NCBI GenBank assembly: GCA_020465985.1
Contig: JAANYP010000748.1
Location: 293,501 to 357,500, forward strand
DNA: 64,000 bases
Direction: 5' to 3'
Source: Centrapalus pauciflorus
Lineage: Eukaryota > Streptophyta > Magnoliopsida > Asterales > Asteraceae
The position numbers were made by a program, and so were the translations under genes. This document shows positions 10,831-22,570 of the stretch, in pieces; the first letter of the stretch is position 1; each line of letters starts with the position of its first letter. The notes below the pieces were generated by a model. It did no database searches, was not told the DNA's origin, and saw only the letters and a list, made by a program, of their open reading frames with translations.

Positions 10831-12128
10831 CACACACACACACACAAGATCTATTGAGATTATTATTTACAAAGAATACAAATTAAAGAAAGATTCTAAT
10901 GAAATTAATGAACATATGATCAAGATATAAGATTTTGAGATTAAAAGACCAACGAATGAACTTTGAGCATTATTAAACGAATGAATACTGAATATAATAT
11001 TCAGATGATTCAAAGACTAATAAATATCAGAATTGAAATTATTAAGAGATTGAGCAACAAGCAAAAAGGCGAGCATCTGAAAGTCTGACATAAGTCAGAT
11101 TGTGGTTTTAATCCACTACAGATTGTGAGCAACAGAGCCAGAGCCTGAAAGTGCAAATAACCAGTAACTGTGAGTTGTAGATTTCACTTTAACTGCATAT
11201 TATGTGAATTGAGACTTTTGTTGCATGATTCTGATTTATTTGGCATTCTGATCTTGAGCTTATTGATATATTGTTATAGTATATTTACTATGATTTGTTG
11301 AGCTGAGTATTTCTTCTTCTAGATTCGATTCATTGACGAGTCATTTGATTGTTAAGCTTAACTCCATCACTATTGCTCAGTGTTGGGTTAATGTTAGGCT
11401 TATGATGTGCTGATTTACGTGATGAAAGCACAGAGGGTAGCTAGAGTTGAGCATTCCGATGATATCCATATAGAGCTTTTACTGGTAGCTAGCCCAGTAC
11501 GTGGCTGATCCCCACTAATGATGCGTGTGTATGGATTTATCATCATCCGAGCATTCCTTATGAAATTGTCTAAAAGTCTCAAGAGCAACAACAGTTTTAT
11601 AACTGGGAGCTGAGCAAAGTCGCGCATCAAAAGAGCATTAATTGGCCAATGTCCCTACGAGATTGAGCTGTGCATGAGCCTAGTGCAGTGCATAAGCAAT
11701 AGAGCTGAGCCGTGCATGAGCCGAGTGCAGTGCATGTGCTTCTGCGTTCATAATTGCATGTTAAATGTGAAATTCTACATTCTCACTAAGCAAATAAGCT
11801 TACCCCGTTATTGCATTATTTTTCAGGTAAAAGCAAATGATTGGCTGGACCTAGTTCATAGGTCAGGACTTGAAAGAGCTTGAAGTGTATTAGAACCTGT
11901 TCCAATACCTTGGTACTTGATTGAAGATTGAGCTTTGGGGTTTGGGCTAGTTTATATTATGATGATTTGTTGTTTTAGTCTAGAAGTTTGTGCCTTATAC
12001 TTAAAATTTGTCTCTGATTGTAATTAACTTTTATTCCGAAACTGTTAATTTTGTCTTAGTTTCCTGATTGATATTGCGTTGCTACTAGGCCTTGACTTGA
12101 GACCTTTGAGAAATCAGAGGGACTCACA
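9583..12128 (+). repeat. Element E 3' LTR (about 2546 bp)
   Basis: Starts TGTAACAACCC after the purine-rich tract and ends ...GGGACTCACA. It contains, in order, a CT-rich transcript-start-like zone (9842-9905), a donor-like AAG|GTAAGAAATC (GT at 10020-10021), a TCGAA motif cluster (10070-10700), an AT/CA microsatellite (10757-10846) and a GCTTACCCC...TTTTTCAG acceptor-like site ending at 11826. The same order is seen in the LTRs of B and C. The right end is inferred from the TG/CA ends only, because the partner LTR is missing. Confidence 0.65.
10757..10846. repeat. (AT)n followed by (CA)n microsatellite
   Basis: About 73 bp of pure AT dinucleotide followed by about 17 bp of CA repeat, inside the element E LTR. 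The corresponding place in the B and C LTRs has no such tract, so it expanded after E diverged. Confidence 0.95.
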
Positions 12129-12499
12129 TTCTGAAAAAAGCGATAGAACAGTAACCGTTTTGCAATTTTTCTCAATCAAAAAATCATTCCTATGCTTTGA
12201 TACCAATTGTAATTCGTGTGTATTCAATAAACAATCATAAACAAACAATTAAGAACACAATTTCAATACCAATCGAATGATTATGATTTCCAAAGTTAAG
12301 AATTACAGAGATGAAAAACGAACTTTATCACTGTAGCCCTAGAATCTTCTCTCTGACTTCCATGCAAATACAAAATGAATATGTCAGTTATGACATTTAC
12401 AAAAGTCAACTTTCTATTTATATGAAATTAACACTATGTACTATTTACAATTTAAACCCTAGACTTATTTTATTTCATCAATTAAAATAAGATCTAACA
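12129..12499 (-). mobile_element. Element G: small copia fragment (LTR plus leader)
   Basis: Minus-strand fragment. The LTR spans 12208-12499 (292 bp), reading TGTTAGATC...CGAATTACA. It is followed leftwards by ATTGGTATCAAAGC (12194-12205 holds the primer-site core, one base off the initiator-Met consensus) and about 65 bp of leader, then the end of element E's LTR. G is inserted in the zinc-knuckle region of F gag. The rest of G is missing from the window. Confidence 0.75.
12208..12499 (-). repeat. Element G 5' LTR (292 bp)
   Basis: A short LTR with TG/CA ends, AT-rich, with AATAAA-like and TATAAATAG-like stretches on the minus strand near 12415. Its 5' end (TGTTAGAT) resembles that of element H's LTR, which suggests a related copia group. 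Confidence 0.7.
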
Positions 12500-13592
12500 C
12501 AGGTCACGCTGAAATTGGTTCTTGCATTCACAAGCAAAATGACCTGGTTTCCCACATTTATATCAGCTTCGCTCATTAGTTGCATTGGGCTCATCATTTC
12601 TAGGCCGGTCCTCTCTTCTTTCAACAGGCCTCTTATCAGCTCGGCGGGAGTCCCAGCTATCATCACGGTGAGTATACTCCTGCCTATCATCATTCCTCCT
12701 ATCGTCACACCTTTCATAACGACGATCATCTCGTGTCTCCCTCCTATCCTCATAACGCCTATCATCACGATCATTTCTCCTCTAGTTGTCACGGGCCCTA
12801 TCATCCCTATCATCTCTCCTATCGTCTCTCCTCTCATCTCTCCTGTAATCGGAACACCTTCGAGGACCAGTGTCATTACAAAGTTGATTGTTCGTCTTGT
12901 TTTGATAGAAGCGTCTCTGTTGAAGACAATTCAACCACAAGGTGATTTGTTCTTGGATGGTTTTCTCTTCATCATCGAACGACTCAGTCATTGGTGGCGG
13001 TGCATATTTGTATTCAGAGGAGGAAGCACCATGGCTATAGTAGGGCATAAGATTTGGGTCTGGTAGTGATTCAGCGGTGTATGCCTTATTTGATAGTAAC
13101 ACTAAGGAATCTGTGGGTTTGGTGTTTGGGTTGACAATCAACAATAGAGATGCCAGAGTGGTGGCCACTATTTATGAGCATCGACATCGCCCTGGTATTT
13201 TTTTAGTTCCTTGAACAACACATTTATGGAGACATTTGGGATATCCAGAGCTCTTTTTGATGCTCTACTTGCCAGTTGCCATTCTGGAGCTAAGGAAGAT
13301 AGAAACTGGATGTTGATGTCATCTCTGTCCTTTTTGATGTGCATCTTATTTAGCTCATTAGGAACAACACAGAAGCTGGTAAAGGTACTCTGAAGGGATT
13401 CTTCATCCTTTGGATCCAAACTTGGTATTTGGCCGTTTGCTTCCTCAATTTTGGCTATATCACCTAAGTCAGCCCCAAGCATTTGCATCTCCAGCTCGTC
13501 CCACATTTCTTTAGCTGACAGTTTGCTGTCACCCTCGACTACAATATCAGTGGGCAGGGCTTGATAAATAAGATACTTGGCCCTGCGATCTG

Positions 13593-13646
<54 letters not shown>

Positions 13647-13864
13647 GCCTCACTCTCAAGATCTCGGCCTTCCTTGACTTGGAGAATTAGAGGGTTAGCA
13701 GTTATAATTTCAGGAAGGTCAGCATAGAAGATAGTTGTGCCTTCATTGATGGATTGGATCATGAGATGACCCATTAGGAACCTCTTCTTCCATTGCTCAT
13801 ACTAATCTGGATAGAGAACTGCTGGTCTGTTCTCTGATCCAAGGACAACAGCTTCGCGAGACAT
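12500..13864 (-). pseudogene. Element F gag, frameshifted by a CT microsatellite
   Basis: The start is the ATG at 13864, giving MSREAVVLGSENRPAVLYPD, like the H gag start. An in-frame stop follows that motif. The capsid-like core (YLIYQALPTD, SAKEMWDELE, DDINIQFLSSLAPEW) lies at 13180-13570. Next is a Lys/Gln region (KYQGDVDAHK), an Asp/Arg-repeat tract (12640-12850) and one CCHC knuckle (YKCGKPGHFACEC near 12520-12560) truncated by element G. A 42 bp CT tract at 13599-13640 encodes Glu-Arg repeats, and the frame changes across it. Gag here would package RNA, but the frameshift and stop disable it. Confidence 0.85.
13599..13640. repeat. (CT)21 microsatellite within F gag
   Basis: A pure 42 bp CT run. 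On the coding (minus) strand it reads as GA repeats encoding Arg-Glu dipeptides. Homologous H gag has no such tract at this place (near 49290-49330), so the repeat expanded in F. Confidence 0.95.
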
Positions 13865-14763
13865 GAGGTTTTGTTGAGTGCTGACTATGAATTAAGGATC
13901 TTTGGAAGTGGACACTGATATTTCGGTTGAGTGAATCGAAATTCGGGTGGATCGGAATTCGGATGAGACAGATGTCAGATAAGTTAGAACTCGGATGATG
14001 TGGATTTCGAGTGACAAACCGAAATTCAGATGACACGAAATTCGGGTGGAGAAACTAAAATCGGATGAGTTAGATTTCGGGTGATGAACCAAAACTCGGA
14101 TGAGACGAATTTCGGGTGACGGAACGAAACTCAGATGAGCGAAAATCGATTTTAGAACTGAAATCCGGGTGATCGGAATTTCGGGTGATGATTCGAATTG
14201 GTTTTGAAAAAAAATTAATTTTAATAACAAGTGTTTTTAGAGAATCCGAAAAATGTTTTTACTGAATTTCGGATGGGATCCTAGAATTGGTCCAAAACTG
14301 GTTAAAAAAGAATCCGAGATGATCCGAGTTAGGATCCGAGTTTGTTCGAGATTGAGTTTGTTAATGAATTTCAAGAATTACAGAATTAAGTATAATGTGT
14401 TTTAAACGTTGGAAATAGTTTATAAATGATTTGTTGGAATTTAGAAACAAGTTTTGTGAAAAACAAGTAACCAAAAACATTTAAAAATATTAATTTTTAA
14501 GCAAAAACCGAGATGCACAATTATAATATTTCCGATTAACAATTTCAACAGTTAAACAATAAAAACTTGTAATGATTGAACAAAAGAAAATGATCGAAAT
14601 CAGTATTAGATTTATTATTTAAGATTATCAAATATAAAATCACGCAAAAAAACAGAATATGGAAATGAGATTTAGAAGGAAAAATCGTGGGTTTTTTGGC
14701 GAAGAACACGATGAACACCGAATCAAATCAGTTGAAATCTGCTTCCGTGTCTCAGATACCAAT
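13865..14763 (-). promoter_or_regulatory. Element F leader with motif cluster and primer binding site
   Basis: Noncoding leader between gag ATG and LTR. The minus strand has TGGTATCTGAGA (14750-14761) two bases inside the LTR end, a diverged initiator-Met primer site. Between about 13915 and 14350 there are roughly 20 spaced copies of a CACCCGAATTTC/CATCCGAATTCC-type motif (minus strand). Open frames here arise from those repeats and are not genes. Confidence 0.75.
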
Positions 14764-15111
14764 TGTTAATTCGTCCCCAATGATAATCTTAGCACTCACA
14801 ATAATGATCAATCACAATAATTCAAACAGTGAGAGTAAAATACTCAATCAAAGATGAACAAGCCGAGAGAGAATATGTGTGAAGAAAACGGCAGCTGTAT
14901 ATTACAAGGTGGAATAAGACAAAGTTGTGGGAAACCCTAGGAGGGTTTCCCTTAAATATTAAATGCAAGTATGAGGAGTTTACAAACTACGCCCCTCAAC
15001 TTCTACATACAATAATTAAATTACAACGGAAAGAAACAAAATTACATGGATTTAATATAAAACTAACTATTAACAAATAAACTCCATATGATCATAATTT
15101 AGAATGTAACA
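14764..15111 (-). repeat. Element F 5' LTR (about 348 bp)
   Basis: Reads TGTTACATTCTAAATT...GGACGAATTAACA on the minus strand. Length and 5' end resemble the H LTR (352 bp). The outer end could be 15111 or 15113. Element I sequence starts immediately to the right. Confidence 0.7.
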
Positions 15112-16084
15112 CATTCCAAATTTAATTCTTGAGAAGATTAAATCTGATCTTGAATTGAAAATAAAAACTTTTGAGGATGAAAAAGTAAAGCTCCAGGCCG
15201 TTATTCAAGATTTAGAAATAAAACTTAAAGAACAGCCTGGACTCAAATCTCAACCTGATCCGAAAACTTCAAATTAAACTGACTCCATTGATTCTGAAAA
15301 TGAATTTGATCTATTTATGAACTCAAAAGTCTAATGTCTAGATGAAATGTTTGTCATGATAGATGATTTTATTAAACCTCTGTATGAAAAACAAACTGCT
15401 AAAATCGAAGGACCAATAAGTATTTTGAAAAAAGTACCTGCAACTCCCAAGGCTGAATCAGTATCACCATCTGTTTTGCAACGTAAGGAGAAAGCAAAAG
15501 TTTCTTTTGTTACTCCTATACTTGAAAAAGGTGAATCGTCTTCTTCGATGGTTACAAATGCAAAGAGTTCAATTGCTTCTCATGGTAAGAAAATCTTACA
15601 GAATGTTGCTTATTCTAATTTGACAAATTCTCGTTCTTCCTTTATGTCAGATAAATTTGTGAAAAGATCATCCAAGCAAGTGTGGAGAAAGAAGTAGGTT
15701 GCAAAGAAAAAGACCAATTTTCGAAAAGAGTGGAGAATAAAAGATAGTAGTATTACAGATAGGACTAGTTTTATAGGGAAAACTATCTGTAATAATTTAG
15801 ATACTAAACATTGTTCAAAATATTCTCGTGCTGAACTGATGTCTTTAAACTCTGTTAAATGTCATGGTTTGAATGCAAAATCATTATCCATTTCAAATGT
15901 ACGTGTATGGGTAGAAAAGAACAAGGTTCCCAAATTTAGACAGAAACGGGTTCCAAAGAAACCAATTCCCACATCAGTTCCAAAAAGAACTATTCAAAAA
16001 TGGATACCCAAAAAACTGTCAAAAAGTGGGTTCCTAAAGTAAAGATTGTTTCTGTTTCTCTACCTACTGAAACACCACACGATT
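15112..16084 (+). pseudogene. Element I gag C-terminal region
   Basis: The decayed C-terminal extension of gag. It begins with a coiled-coil stretch (LELKIKTFEDEKVKLQAVIQ near 15150-15210), followed by a Ser/Lys-rich region in the 15347-15697 frame and a basic tail with repeated WIPK/WVPK-like motifs near 16000-16040. Stops interrupt it near 15277, 15333 and 15695. The same coiled-coil plus WVPK tail is seen in J (21341-22570) and H (60046-61905). No CCHC knuckle remains because the 5' part of I is missing. Confidence 0.7.
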
Positions 16085-16106
16085 TACCTAACTCAAAATG
16101 ACCATA

Positions 16107-16144
16107 CTATAAGTGGGTACCTCACTGTTTACTTCGTCTTGTAG
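16107..16144 (+). promoter_or_regulatory. Splice-acceptor-like site before element I protease
   Basis: A pyrimidine-rich tract (CACTGTTTACTTCGTCTTG) ends in TAG at 16142-16144. Four codons later in phase 0 comes the WYLDS protease motif. The protease frame is closed by this same TAG, so pol could only be reached from gag by splicing or a frame change. H and K have equivalent sites. Confidence 0.5.
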
Positions 16145-18851
16145 GTAAATCATGTGTGGTATCTTGATTCTTGTTGTTCCAAGCATATGATCGGATAGCG
16201 AGACACCCTCACGAAGTTGGTAGATAAATTCGGTGGGACAGTCAGATTCGGAAATGATCAGTTCTGTCCGATTAGAGGCTATGAAAGTTTGGAATATGAC
16301 AAGATCAAAATTCAGAAAGTTTTTTATGTCGATGGTCAAGATCATAACTTGTTCAATATTGGTCAACTGTGCGATAAAGGGTTAGAAGTCAATTTTAAAG
16401 CAAACACATGTAGCATCAGATCTGGGGAAGGGAAGGAAATTCTAGCTGGTACTAGAAAGACGAACTTGTACTCTATTGACTTAGCCAACATAAATTTTAA
16501 AAAAGATGTCTACTGTCCAAGGCATCTACAAAGGAGTCACGGTTGTGGCATCGCCATCTTTCCCACCTGAACTTCAAAGACATCAATAACCTTGTAAAAG
16601 AAGGTTTAGTAAAAGGCCTTTCAACTCTCAAATTTCAAAAACAGCCGTTGTGTGCGGCCTGTGAGAAAGGGAAGAGGGTCAGGACTTCGCATAAATTGAA
16701 AGTTGAACATTCTTCAACTAAACCTTTAGAGCTACTTCACATGGATCTCTGCGGGCCAATGAGAGTACAAAGTATAAATAAAAAGAGGTATGTTCTTGTA
16801 ATCGTCGATGATTACTCGGGATATACATGGGTTTTCTTTCTGAGATCCAAATCTGAAGCTACAGAGATTATAATTGACTTCCTGCACAAAATTCAAGTCA
16901 AGTTACAGCTTCCTGTCTAGAACATTAGATCTGATAATGGTACAAAATTTAAGAACAAGTCCTTAGAGACCTTTCTTAGTTACATAGGAATAACCCATCA
17001 ATTTTCAGCTGCTCATATCCCTCAACAAAATGGTGTAGTCGAACGACGAAACCGCACACTTGTTGAATCTGCAAAGACGATGCTAGCATACTCGAATCTG
17101 TCGTTGTTCCTCTGGGCTGAAGCTGTGGCACCTGCGTGCTTTACCCAAAATAGATCGATTGTAAACAAATGCTTCAGAAAAACGCCATACGAATTAATTA
17201 ATAAACGAATTCCTAACATTAAAGTTTTCTGTGTCTTTGGTTGCAGATGTTTTATTCTAAACGATAAAGACAATTTGGGGAAATTAAATCAGAAAGCAGA
17301 TAATAGAATTTTTATCGGATACTCAAATAAATCGGGGGCTATCCGAGTGTACAACAAACGCACAAAGACGGTCAATGAAAGCGTCAATGTCAAATTTGAT
17401 GAAGGCATCATAATGGCTCCTGGACATGCCAGTTCAGGACCCGAGTCTTAAATTCTATGAAGTCAACTTAGCTTGAAGATGATTTGAATGATCTAAATAC
17501 GTTATTTGAAAATTTTTATGATGACTACATTGATAAGACCAAAACTAATATTCCTGTTTTGGTTCCTGACAGGGTTATGAAAGATCCTGTAGTAGTCTCA
17601 GATTATTTCCATTCAACTATTTCTGGAGTTCAAGAGATGATTCGTCAATTAATATGCATATTACGTCTGAAAGTGTACAAGAACCTCCAACTCCAGAATC
17701 CCAAGACACTCCCTTGAATAATCAAACCCCCGAATCCCCTAATTCAGTTGACATTCCAACAACTTCGGAATCTATTCCCCGTCAACACTACCTGGATTTA
17801 AATCCCAATCAAGACCAACTCCAGTCACATCCTCATTCATAAAAATGGACAAGGGATCACCCACCGGAAAATATCATCGGAGATCCCTCTGCATCGGTTC
17901 AAACCCGGAAAGCTACGAATATTGAATGCCTCTTCTCAAACTTTTTGAGTACGATTAAACCAAAAACTGTGAAGGAAGCTCTTCAGGATGCAGGTTGGAT
18001 TGTCGCTATGCAAGAGGAGCTGAATCAATTTGAGCGGTTGAGAGTCTGGCGGTTGGTGGAAAGATCGAAGGACAAGTCCATAAGTGGCACGAAGTGGATA
18101 GTCAAGAATAAGAAGCATGAAGACGGTGGAATCATCCGCAATAAAGCAAGACTCGTGGGCAAAGGATACAGTCAATAGGAGGGAATTGACTATGATGACA
18201 CGTTTGCACCTGTTCCCTGAATAGAAGCAATTAGGATGTTTTTAGCTTTTGCTGCTCACAAAAACTTTACTGTTCATCTAATGGATGTTAAAACAACGTT
18301 TTTGAATGGGGAATTAAAAGATGAAGTATACACATATCAGCCTAAAAGATTTACAGATCCTTCGAAACCTGATTATGTATATATTTTAGATAAGTCACTG
18401 TACGACCTTAAACAAGCACCATGAGCATGGTATGATGCTTTAGCATTCTATCTCATAAAATGTGGTTTTAACAAAGGTGCAATTGACACACCCTATTCAT
18501 AAAACGTCAAGGTCCAGATATCATGTTGAAGAAAAGTTTAACATGGCCAACAGTACCTCAATGAAAACACCCATGGCTTATGATTGGAAATCAAAACTCG
18601 ATGAGGATATTTCAGAGAAACATGTGGATGTTACTCATTATCGAGGAATTACTAGGTCATTAATGTACTTAACCGCGAGTAGACCTGGTATAATGTTTGC
18701 TACATGTGTTTGTGCTAGATATCAGGCAAATCCAAAACAACCTCATTTGGCTGCTGCTAAAAGGATTATGAGATATTTGAATGGTACACCTAACTTAGGT
18801 TTGTGGTATCCTAGGGAATGAACGTTTACATTGACTGCTTTTTCTGATGCT
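16145..18851 (+). pseudogene. Element I pol: protease, integrase and RT, interrupted by J
   Basis: The protease motif WYLDSCCSKHM (near 16158-16190) has Cys where the catalytic DSG normally has Gly, and a stop soon follows. The pre-integrase zinc motif (WHRHLSHLNF, CAACEKGK) is at 16543-16670. The integrase core has MDLCG (16741), RSDNGTKF (16929) and NGVVERRN (near 17030). RT starts near 17945 (VKEALQDAGW, GTKWI), with MDVKTTFLNGELKDEVY near 18280. The catalytic YVDD block is deleted near 18520: the frame jumps from AIDTPYS to a segment about 100 residues further on. RT then runs to LGLWYPRE (18821). Stops occur at 16198, 16918, 18176, 18217 and 18421. J splits RNase H at 18851. Confidence 0.85.
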
Positions 18852-19148
18852 TGATATTTCAATTTCAACAATTCAATACAACATTTAAACATTAAGAACA
18901 ACTAGATCAGAACACAATATATTGAATGATTATATTGTGAGAAGAATATTACATTCACAGTTCTTGAATATTTTGCACAACACTCTTGAATTCTACCTAT
19001 TCCAACTGTATCCAAAGGCGTACGTATCTAACAACAGTACACTCTACTCCTATTTATTCTAAAAAACAAGGTATAAAGTAATTACAAAATAGTCCCTGAA
19101 CTTTTTGCAATTACTTGTTTTTATCTCTATTTATATTTGTACCCAACA
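18852..19148 (-). repeat. Element J 3' LTR (297 bp)
   Basis: Left LTR, nearly identical to 24045-24339 with a handful of base changes and a small length difference. TG/CA ends are present and ATGCT lies outside it. Confidence 0.9.
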
Positions 19149-21340
19149 ATCTCACGCTTAGAGATGAAAGCAATTTCTCATTTAAAGTTCAAATCAGGAA
19201 CTTCAATCCTTTTCTCTTTTCTTCTCTTTTGATCTCTGAACTTCTTTGTCTCTCTCTGACCTTCAAATATCTTCTTTTCTGATCTTCTCTTTTCTTGTGA
19301 ACAAACTCTCCCCCTTGAATATTGGATAGCTTTTGGTTCTCTCCCTTGATCAAGCAAAGGCAACTTATCATCTTTCATCTTTAAATCTTCTGCAGTTGTC
19401 TCAATTTTCTTGAACTGTTGTTGTAATTGTCTTCAATTGTCTTCTAACTACTCGACAGTGGTTTCTGAAATTCAGCTTTTCTCCCCCTCATGATGATTAT
19501 AAGGATTATGAACATCATGTAAAATCTTCAGAGATGTAGATCCAGTAAAATTACAGTAACATAAATTCAACGACAATTACAATGAAAATTACAACTCAGA
19601 GATATTAAAAATTGTGTTTCTCCCAATCAAAATGATATTCTCTCCCCTATTCTGAACAAATATCATACTCCCCCTCAAATGTATACTATTTCCTTTTAAA
19701 ACCAAACAAAGCTTTTTAACTTTGTGAAAAATGAAATAAAGTCAATTGTAAAGTAATGAGTCCAGGTCCACATAGGATTCCTGTTTGCACAATAGACATA
19801 ATCTATGTGACCTACTTTCAATGCTAGCGTGATGTTAACACTGGTAGGCTTTCCAAATAGTCATCTTGAAATCTTTTATAATGAAAGATTCACTCTTATT
19901 GCTCCAGCGTAGTCAGTTTGGACTAGCAGTTTATAGTCATGCAGACTGTTAAGCTCGATGTGTCCTAAAAGTGTATATAATAAGCTTTAGACACAATGTG
20001 CATCAAATGAAGTCGGAGACTAGAGCAAATGTCTTCCTTGTTTCAATATCAATAATATCCAAATAATATTTCGATAGAAATGTGCTATATCTACGTGATT
20101 ATTGAAACAGAAATATTTTGAGAGATAACTGAGTCGTTGGTGGGGTTAAGTGCATGCGTCACTGGGTCCATGACGTCTTTTTCAATATCACGTCACCTAG
20201 GGCTTGATAGATTATGTGGTTTACCCAGCAGACACAGTGTAGGTAGGATTTTCTTTTCTTCAAATCCTTTCTCAACTCTCAGCTCTCAACATTTTTCAAC
20301 TAAGCTCCGTCCGACTGACTTTTCAGAAATAAATTTAGTCAGCTTTATAGTGAATGCATGATCAGATGAACCACCATCTCCTTTCAATATACCCCTCTCA
20401 TTTGTATTTTACCTCTGCTCGACACTGTAAGTATCCCGTGATAACTGACACTTCTCAACTAATAGACCTAAAGAACCCTCACCCACACAAACTGTAGATG
20501 GTTTGCTCTTTGGGTTGGTCTTTCGGTTCAGGTTAAACCATAGAACCGATGTCTATACCTATCACACAATTAGGTGCATAATCGGAGTTAGCAGAAATAA
20601 TGTTCAGCATTTCAGCTCATGGGATATATCATAAAGAAAGATTTGGATTTTCAGCTCAAATGAATTAGAAGATGAAATTCAGAATGAATATGGGAAATGA
20701 TGAATTGGGAGATATTAGAATGAAATGAAAACTCTGATATATGATATGAAATGAATCAAATTTTCATGAAGGAATTACCTCATGGTAGATAATGGGATAA
20801 TTCGGTATGAATGAATAGGAAGAATTATAATCAAGAGAAGTTCAGAAGCAATGAGATTACGAAAAGTCAAGGAGATTAGATCAATTATCTCAATGATATA
20901 CTCATAGAATGAGAAATTAAGATTTTTTAAAAATTATTATTTTCAGCTCAAAAACCTTTTCATGAAAAATACACATTGTTTTGTGAAAGATGTCATCGTC
21001 AGAGTGCATCTGAAACTCCCCCTAGAAATAAGCACACAAAGTTAGTCAACTCATAAAAAATAAATCAGGAGCAACAATTTGTAAAATAAAACTCCTTCTT
21101 TGTCAAATCAGCTTCAGAGTTGAATTTATGGCAGGAATTTCAGAAAAATTTGTCTTTCAGACTCGGGTTCTAATCTGAAGTGATTAGAAACCTTTGTTGC
21201 GAAAGCTTGGGTTTCAGTCTGAAATAACTGAAAACCTTGTTGAACTTAAGATCGGGTTATGCACTGATGTGTAAAGAAATCATTTCCAATGAAGTCCGGG
21301 TTCTACTGTGTTGTGAGTAGAAGCCTCTTATCTTCAAAAA
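19149..21340 (-). other. Element J noncoding 3' region
   Basis: About 2.2 kb between the J ORF and its 3' LTR. On the minus strand it carries several polypurine GGGGGAG-like tracts (plus-strand CTCCCCC near 19310, 19482, 19672 and 21018), the kind that lie downstream of pol in SIRE elements. A 74-codon plus-strand frame at 20137-20361 has no recognisable similarity. No pol remnant is visible. Confidence 0.6.
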
Positions 21341-22570
21341 TCAAGATTGTGGTATCCAAACTGATTTGGATCCAGACTTGTTTGCACTTTTGGGTACCCA
21401 TTTCAAAACGAGCTTTGGTAACCATTTCAGGACATGTTTAGGTACCCATTGCAGATTGTATTTCTTATCTTCTGTCTCAAACTCAGAAAGTAAATTTCTT
21501 TTTGGATGATGAAATTGTATATTTGATTTACAAAAGAAACTAGAAATTGAATGATCAGAATTTTGCAATCTCTTCTTTCTGAAAAACTGTCCAGTTCTAG
21601 TCTGTTTATGATAATATTTGGTGTTTCTCTGTGAAGACATTTTCCGATAAGAATAACCAGTATTTTTAGAAACTTTAGAAAATTTTGATTTCGAAGATTC
21701 ACCATGGTAAACCTTGACCGGAAGATTTTCAATTATTTTATCTTTGCCTTTGTTTATCTTTAAAAGATATTTAAGTTTAAGATCTGAAGTTGAATCAATG
21801 CTAGGAGGTTTAGCTAGATTCTGATCATTTTCTGAAAACAAATCAGTATGATCAACTTTATGTTTTAAACAATCATTAGAATTGTTAACTTCCGATTCAT
21901 TTGAAGAAGGAGAAACTTGAAATTGTTTAGAAAGATGAAATATTTGATCTTTCAATCCTTTGTTGATGGCCAAATATGAATTTCTGTCATTATCAAACGA
22001 TAGGTAATTAGTTTTGAAAGATTGTTCTTTAATTAAGAACACCTTTCTTTCATCTTCAAACAATTTAGATTTCGTTTTGAAATCTTGTTCTTTAAGTAAG
22101 AACTCATTTCTTTCCTTCTCAAGTAAATCTTTAGTTAACAAAAACTCTTTTTCAAGAGCAAAAAATTCTTCAGATTTGTTTGAATCATAATTTTGTTCAG
22201 AAAGATTTGTCTTTGAAAGTGTTCCTTCAAGATCTTTAACTTTCTTGTAAGGGTCAGATCTTTCAGGAAAAATATATTTTAGTTGAGTTGCATTCTGAAG
22301 ATTTGCTTTTATAGAATCGTCAAGTTCTTTTGATAATTCAGATATTCTCAATCTAAGCATAGAAATCTCAGAATTTAAACCTTTCTGGTTTTCTTCAAAA
22401 TTTAAAACTTGTTCTTTCAATATTTTGACATCATGTAAAGTAAAAGCTTTATCTGTATTTAATTGTACAACAACATCATAATTGCTCTTACGAATCTGTT
22501 TAGATTCAGTAAGTTTTGCAATCAGCTTAGACTTTGTAAGATTCAATAACTGGTTATGATCATTTGTCAT
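21341..22570 (-). CDS. Element J coiled-coil protein related to SIRE gag C terminus
   Basis: An uninterrupted 409-codon frame from the ATG at 22570 to a stop at 21341-21343. Residues about 1-230 are heptad-like and rich in Lys, Glu and Leu (FALEKEFLLTKDLLEKERNE and similar), predicting a long coiled coil. Residues 130-205 contain three related FLLKEQDFKTKSK-like units. Residues 230-290 are Ser/Asn-rich. The basic tail from 290 carries repeated KWVPK/KWLPK motifs near 375-395, as at the end of gag in I and H. There is no capsid core and no CCHC knuckle. It resembles only the gag extension, so a structural or RNA-binding role is inferred. It is the one long intact frame of the element, which suggests recent constraint or youth. 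Confidence 0.75.
   Translation of the reverse strand: MTNDHNQLLNLTKSKLIAKLTESKQIRKSNYDVVVQLNTDKAFTLHDVKILKEQVLNFEENQKGLNSEISMLRLRISELSKELDDSIKANLQNATQLKYIFPERSDPYKKVKDLEGTLSKTNLSEQNYDSNKSEEFFALEKEFLLTKDLLEKERNEFLLKEQDFKTKSKLFEDERKVFLIKEQSFKTNYLSFDNDRNSYLAINKGLKDQIFHLSKQFQVSPSSNESEVNNSNDCLKHKVDHTDLFSENDQNLAKPPSIDSTSDLKLKYLLKINKGKDKIIENLPVKVYHGESSKSKFSKVSKNTGYSYRKMSSQRNTKYYHKQTRTGQFFRKKRLQNSDHSISSFFCKSNIQFHHPKRNLLSEFETEDKKYNLQWVPKHVLKWLPKLVLKWVPKSANKSGSKSVWIPQS

Larger units (their letters stand above)
6601..12128 (+). mobile_element. Element E: pol-less Ty3/gypsy (Tekay-like) with long 3' LTR
   Basis: Plus-strand element beginning in mid-gag at the junction with D. It contains an open gag frame with zinc knuckles, about 1.9 kb with no recognisable pol, a short chromodomain remnant, a purine-rich tract and a long LTR. 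Its 5' LTR and gag N terminus are missing. The right end is placed at 12128 (...GGGACTCACA), where the leader of copia element G begins. The family is the same as D, judged by the shared 3' end and LTR start. Confidence 0.7.
12500..15111 (-). mobile_element. Element F: Ty1/copia (SIRE-like), 5' LTR, leader and gag
   Basis: Minus-strand copia with 5' LTR 14764-15111, primer site 14750-14761, a long motif-rich leader and a gag that ends where element G interrupts it. Gag is clearly homologous to H gag (49084-50253). F lies in the gag region of element I. Its pol and 3' LTR are absent from the window, presumably lost in the later insertions and rearrangement to the left. Confidence 0.8.

Noticed and set aside
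12515..13066. A 183-codon plus-strand frame rich in Ile and Ser
   Set aside because: It is the antisense shadow of the Asp-Arg repeat in F gag on the minus strand.
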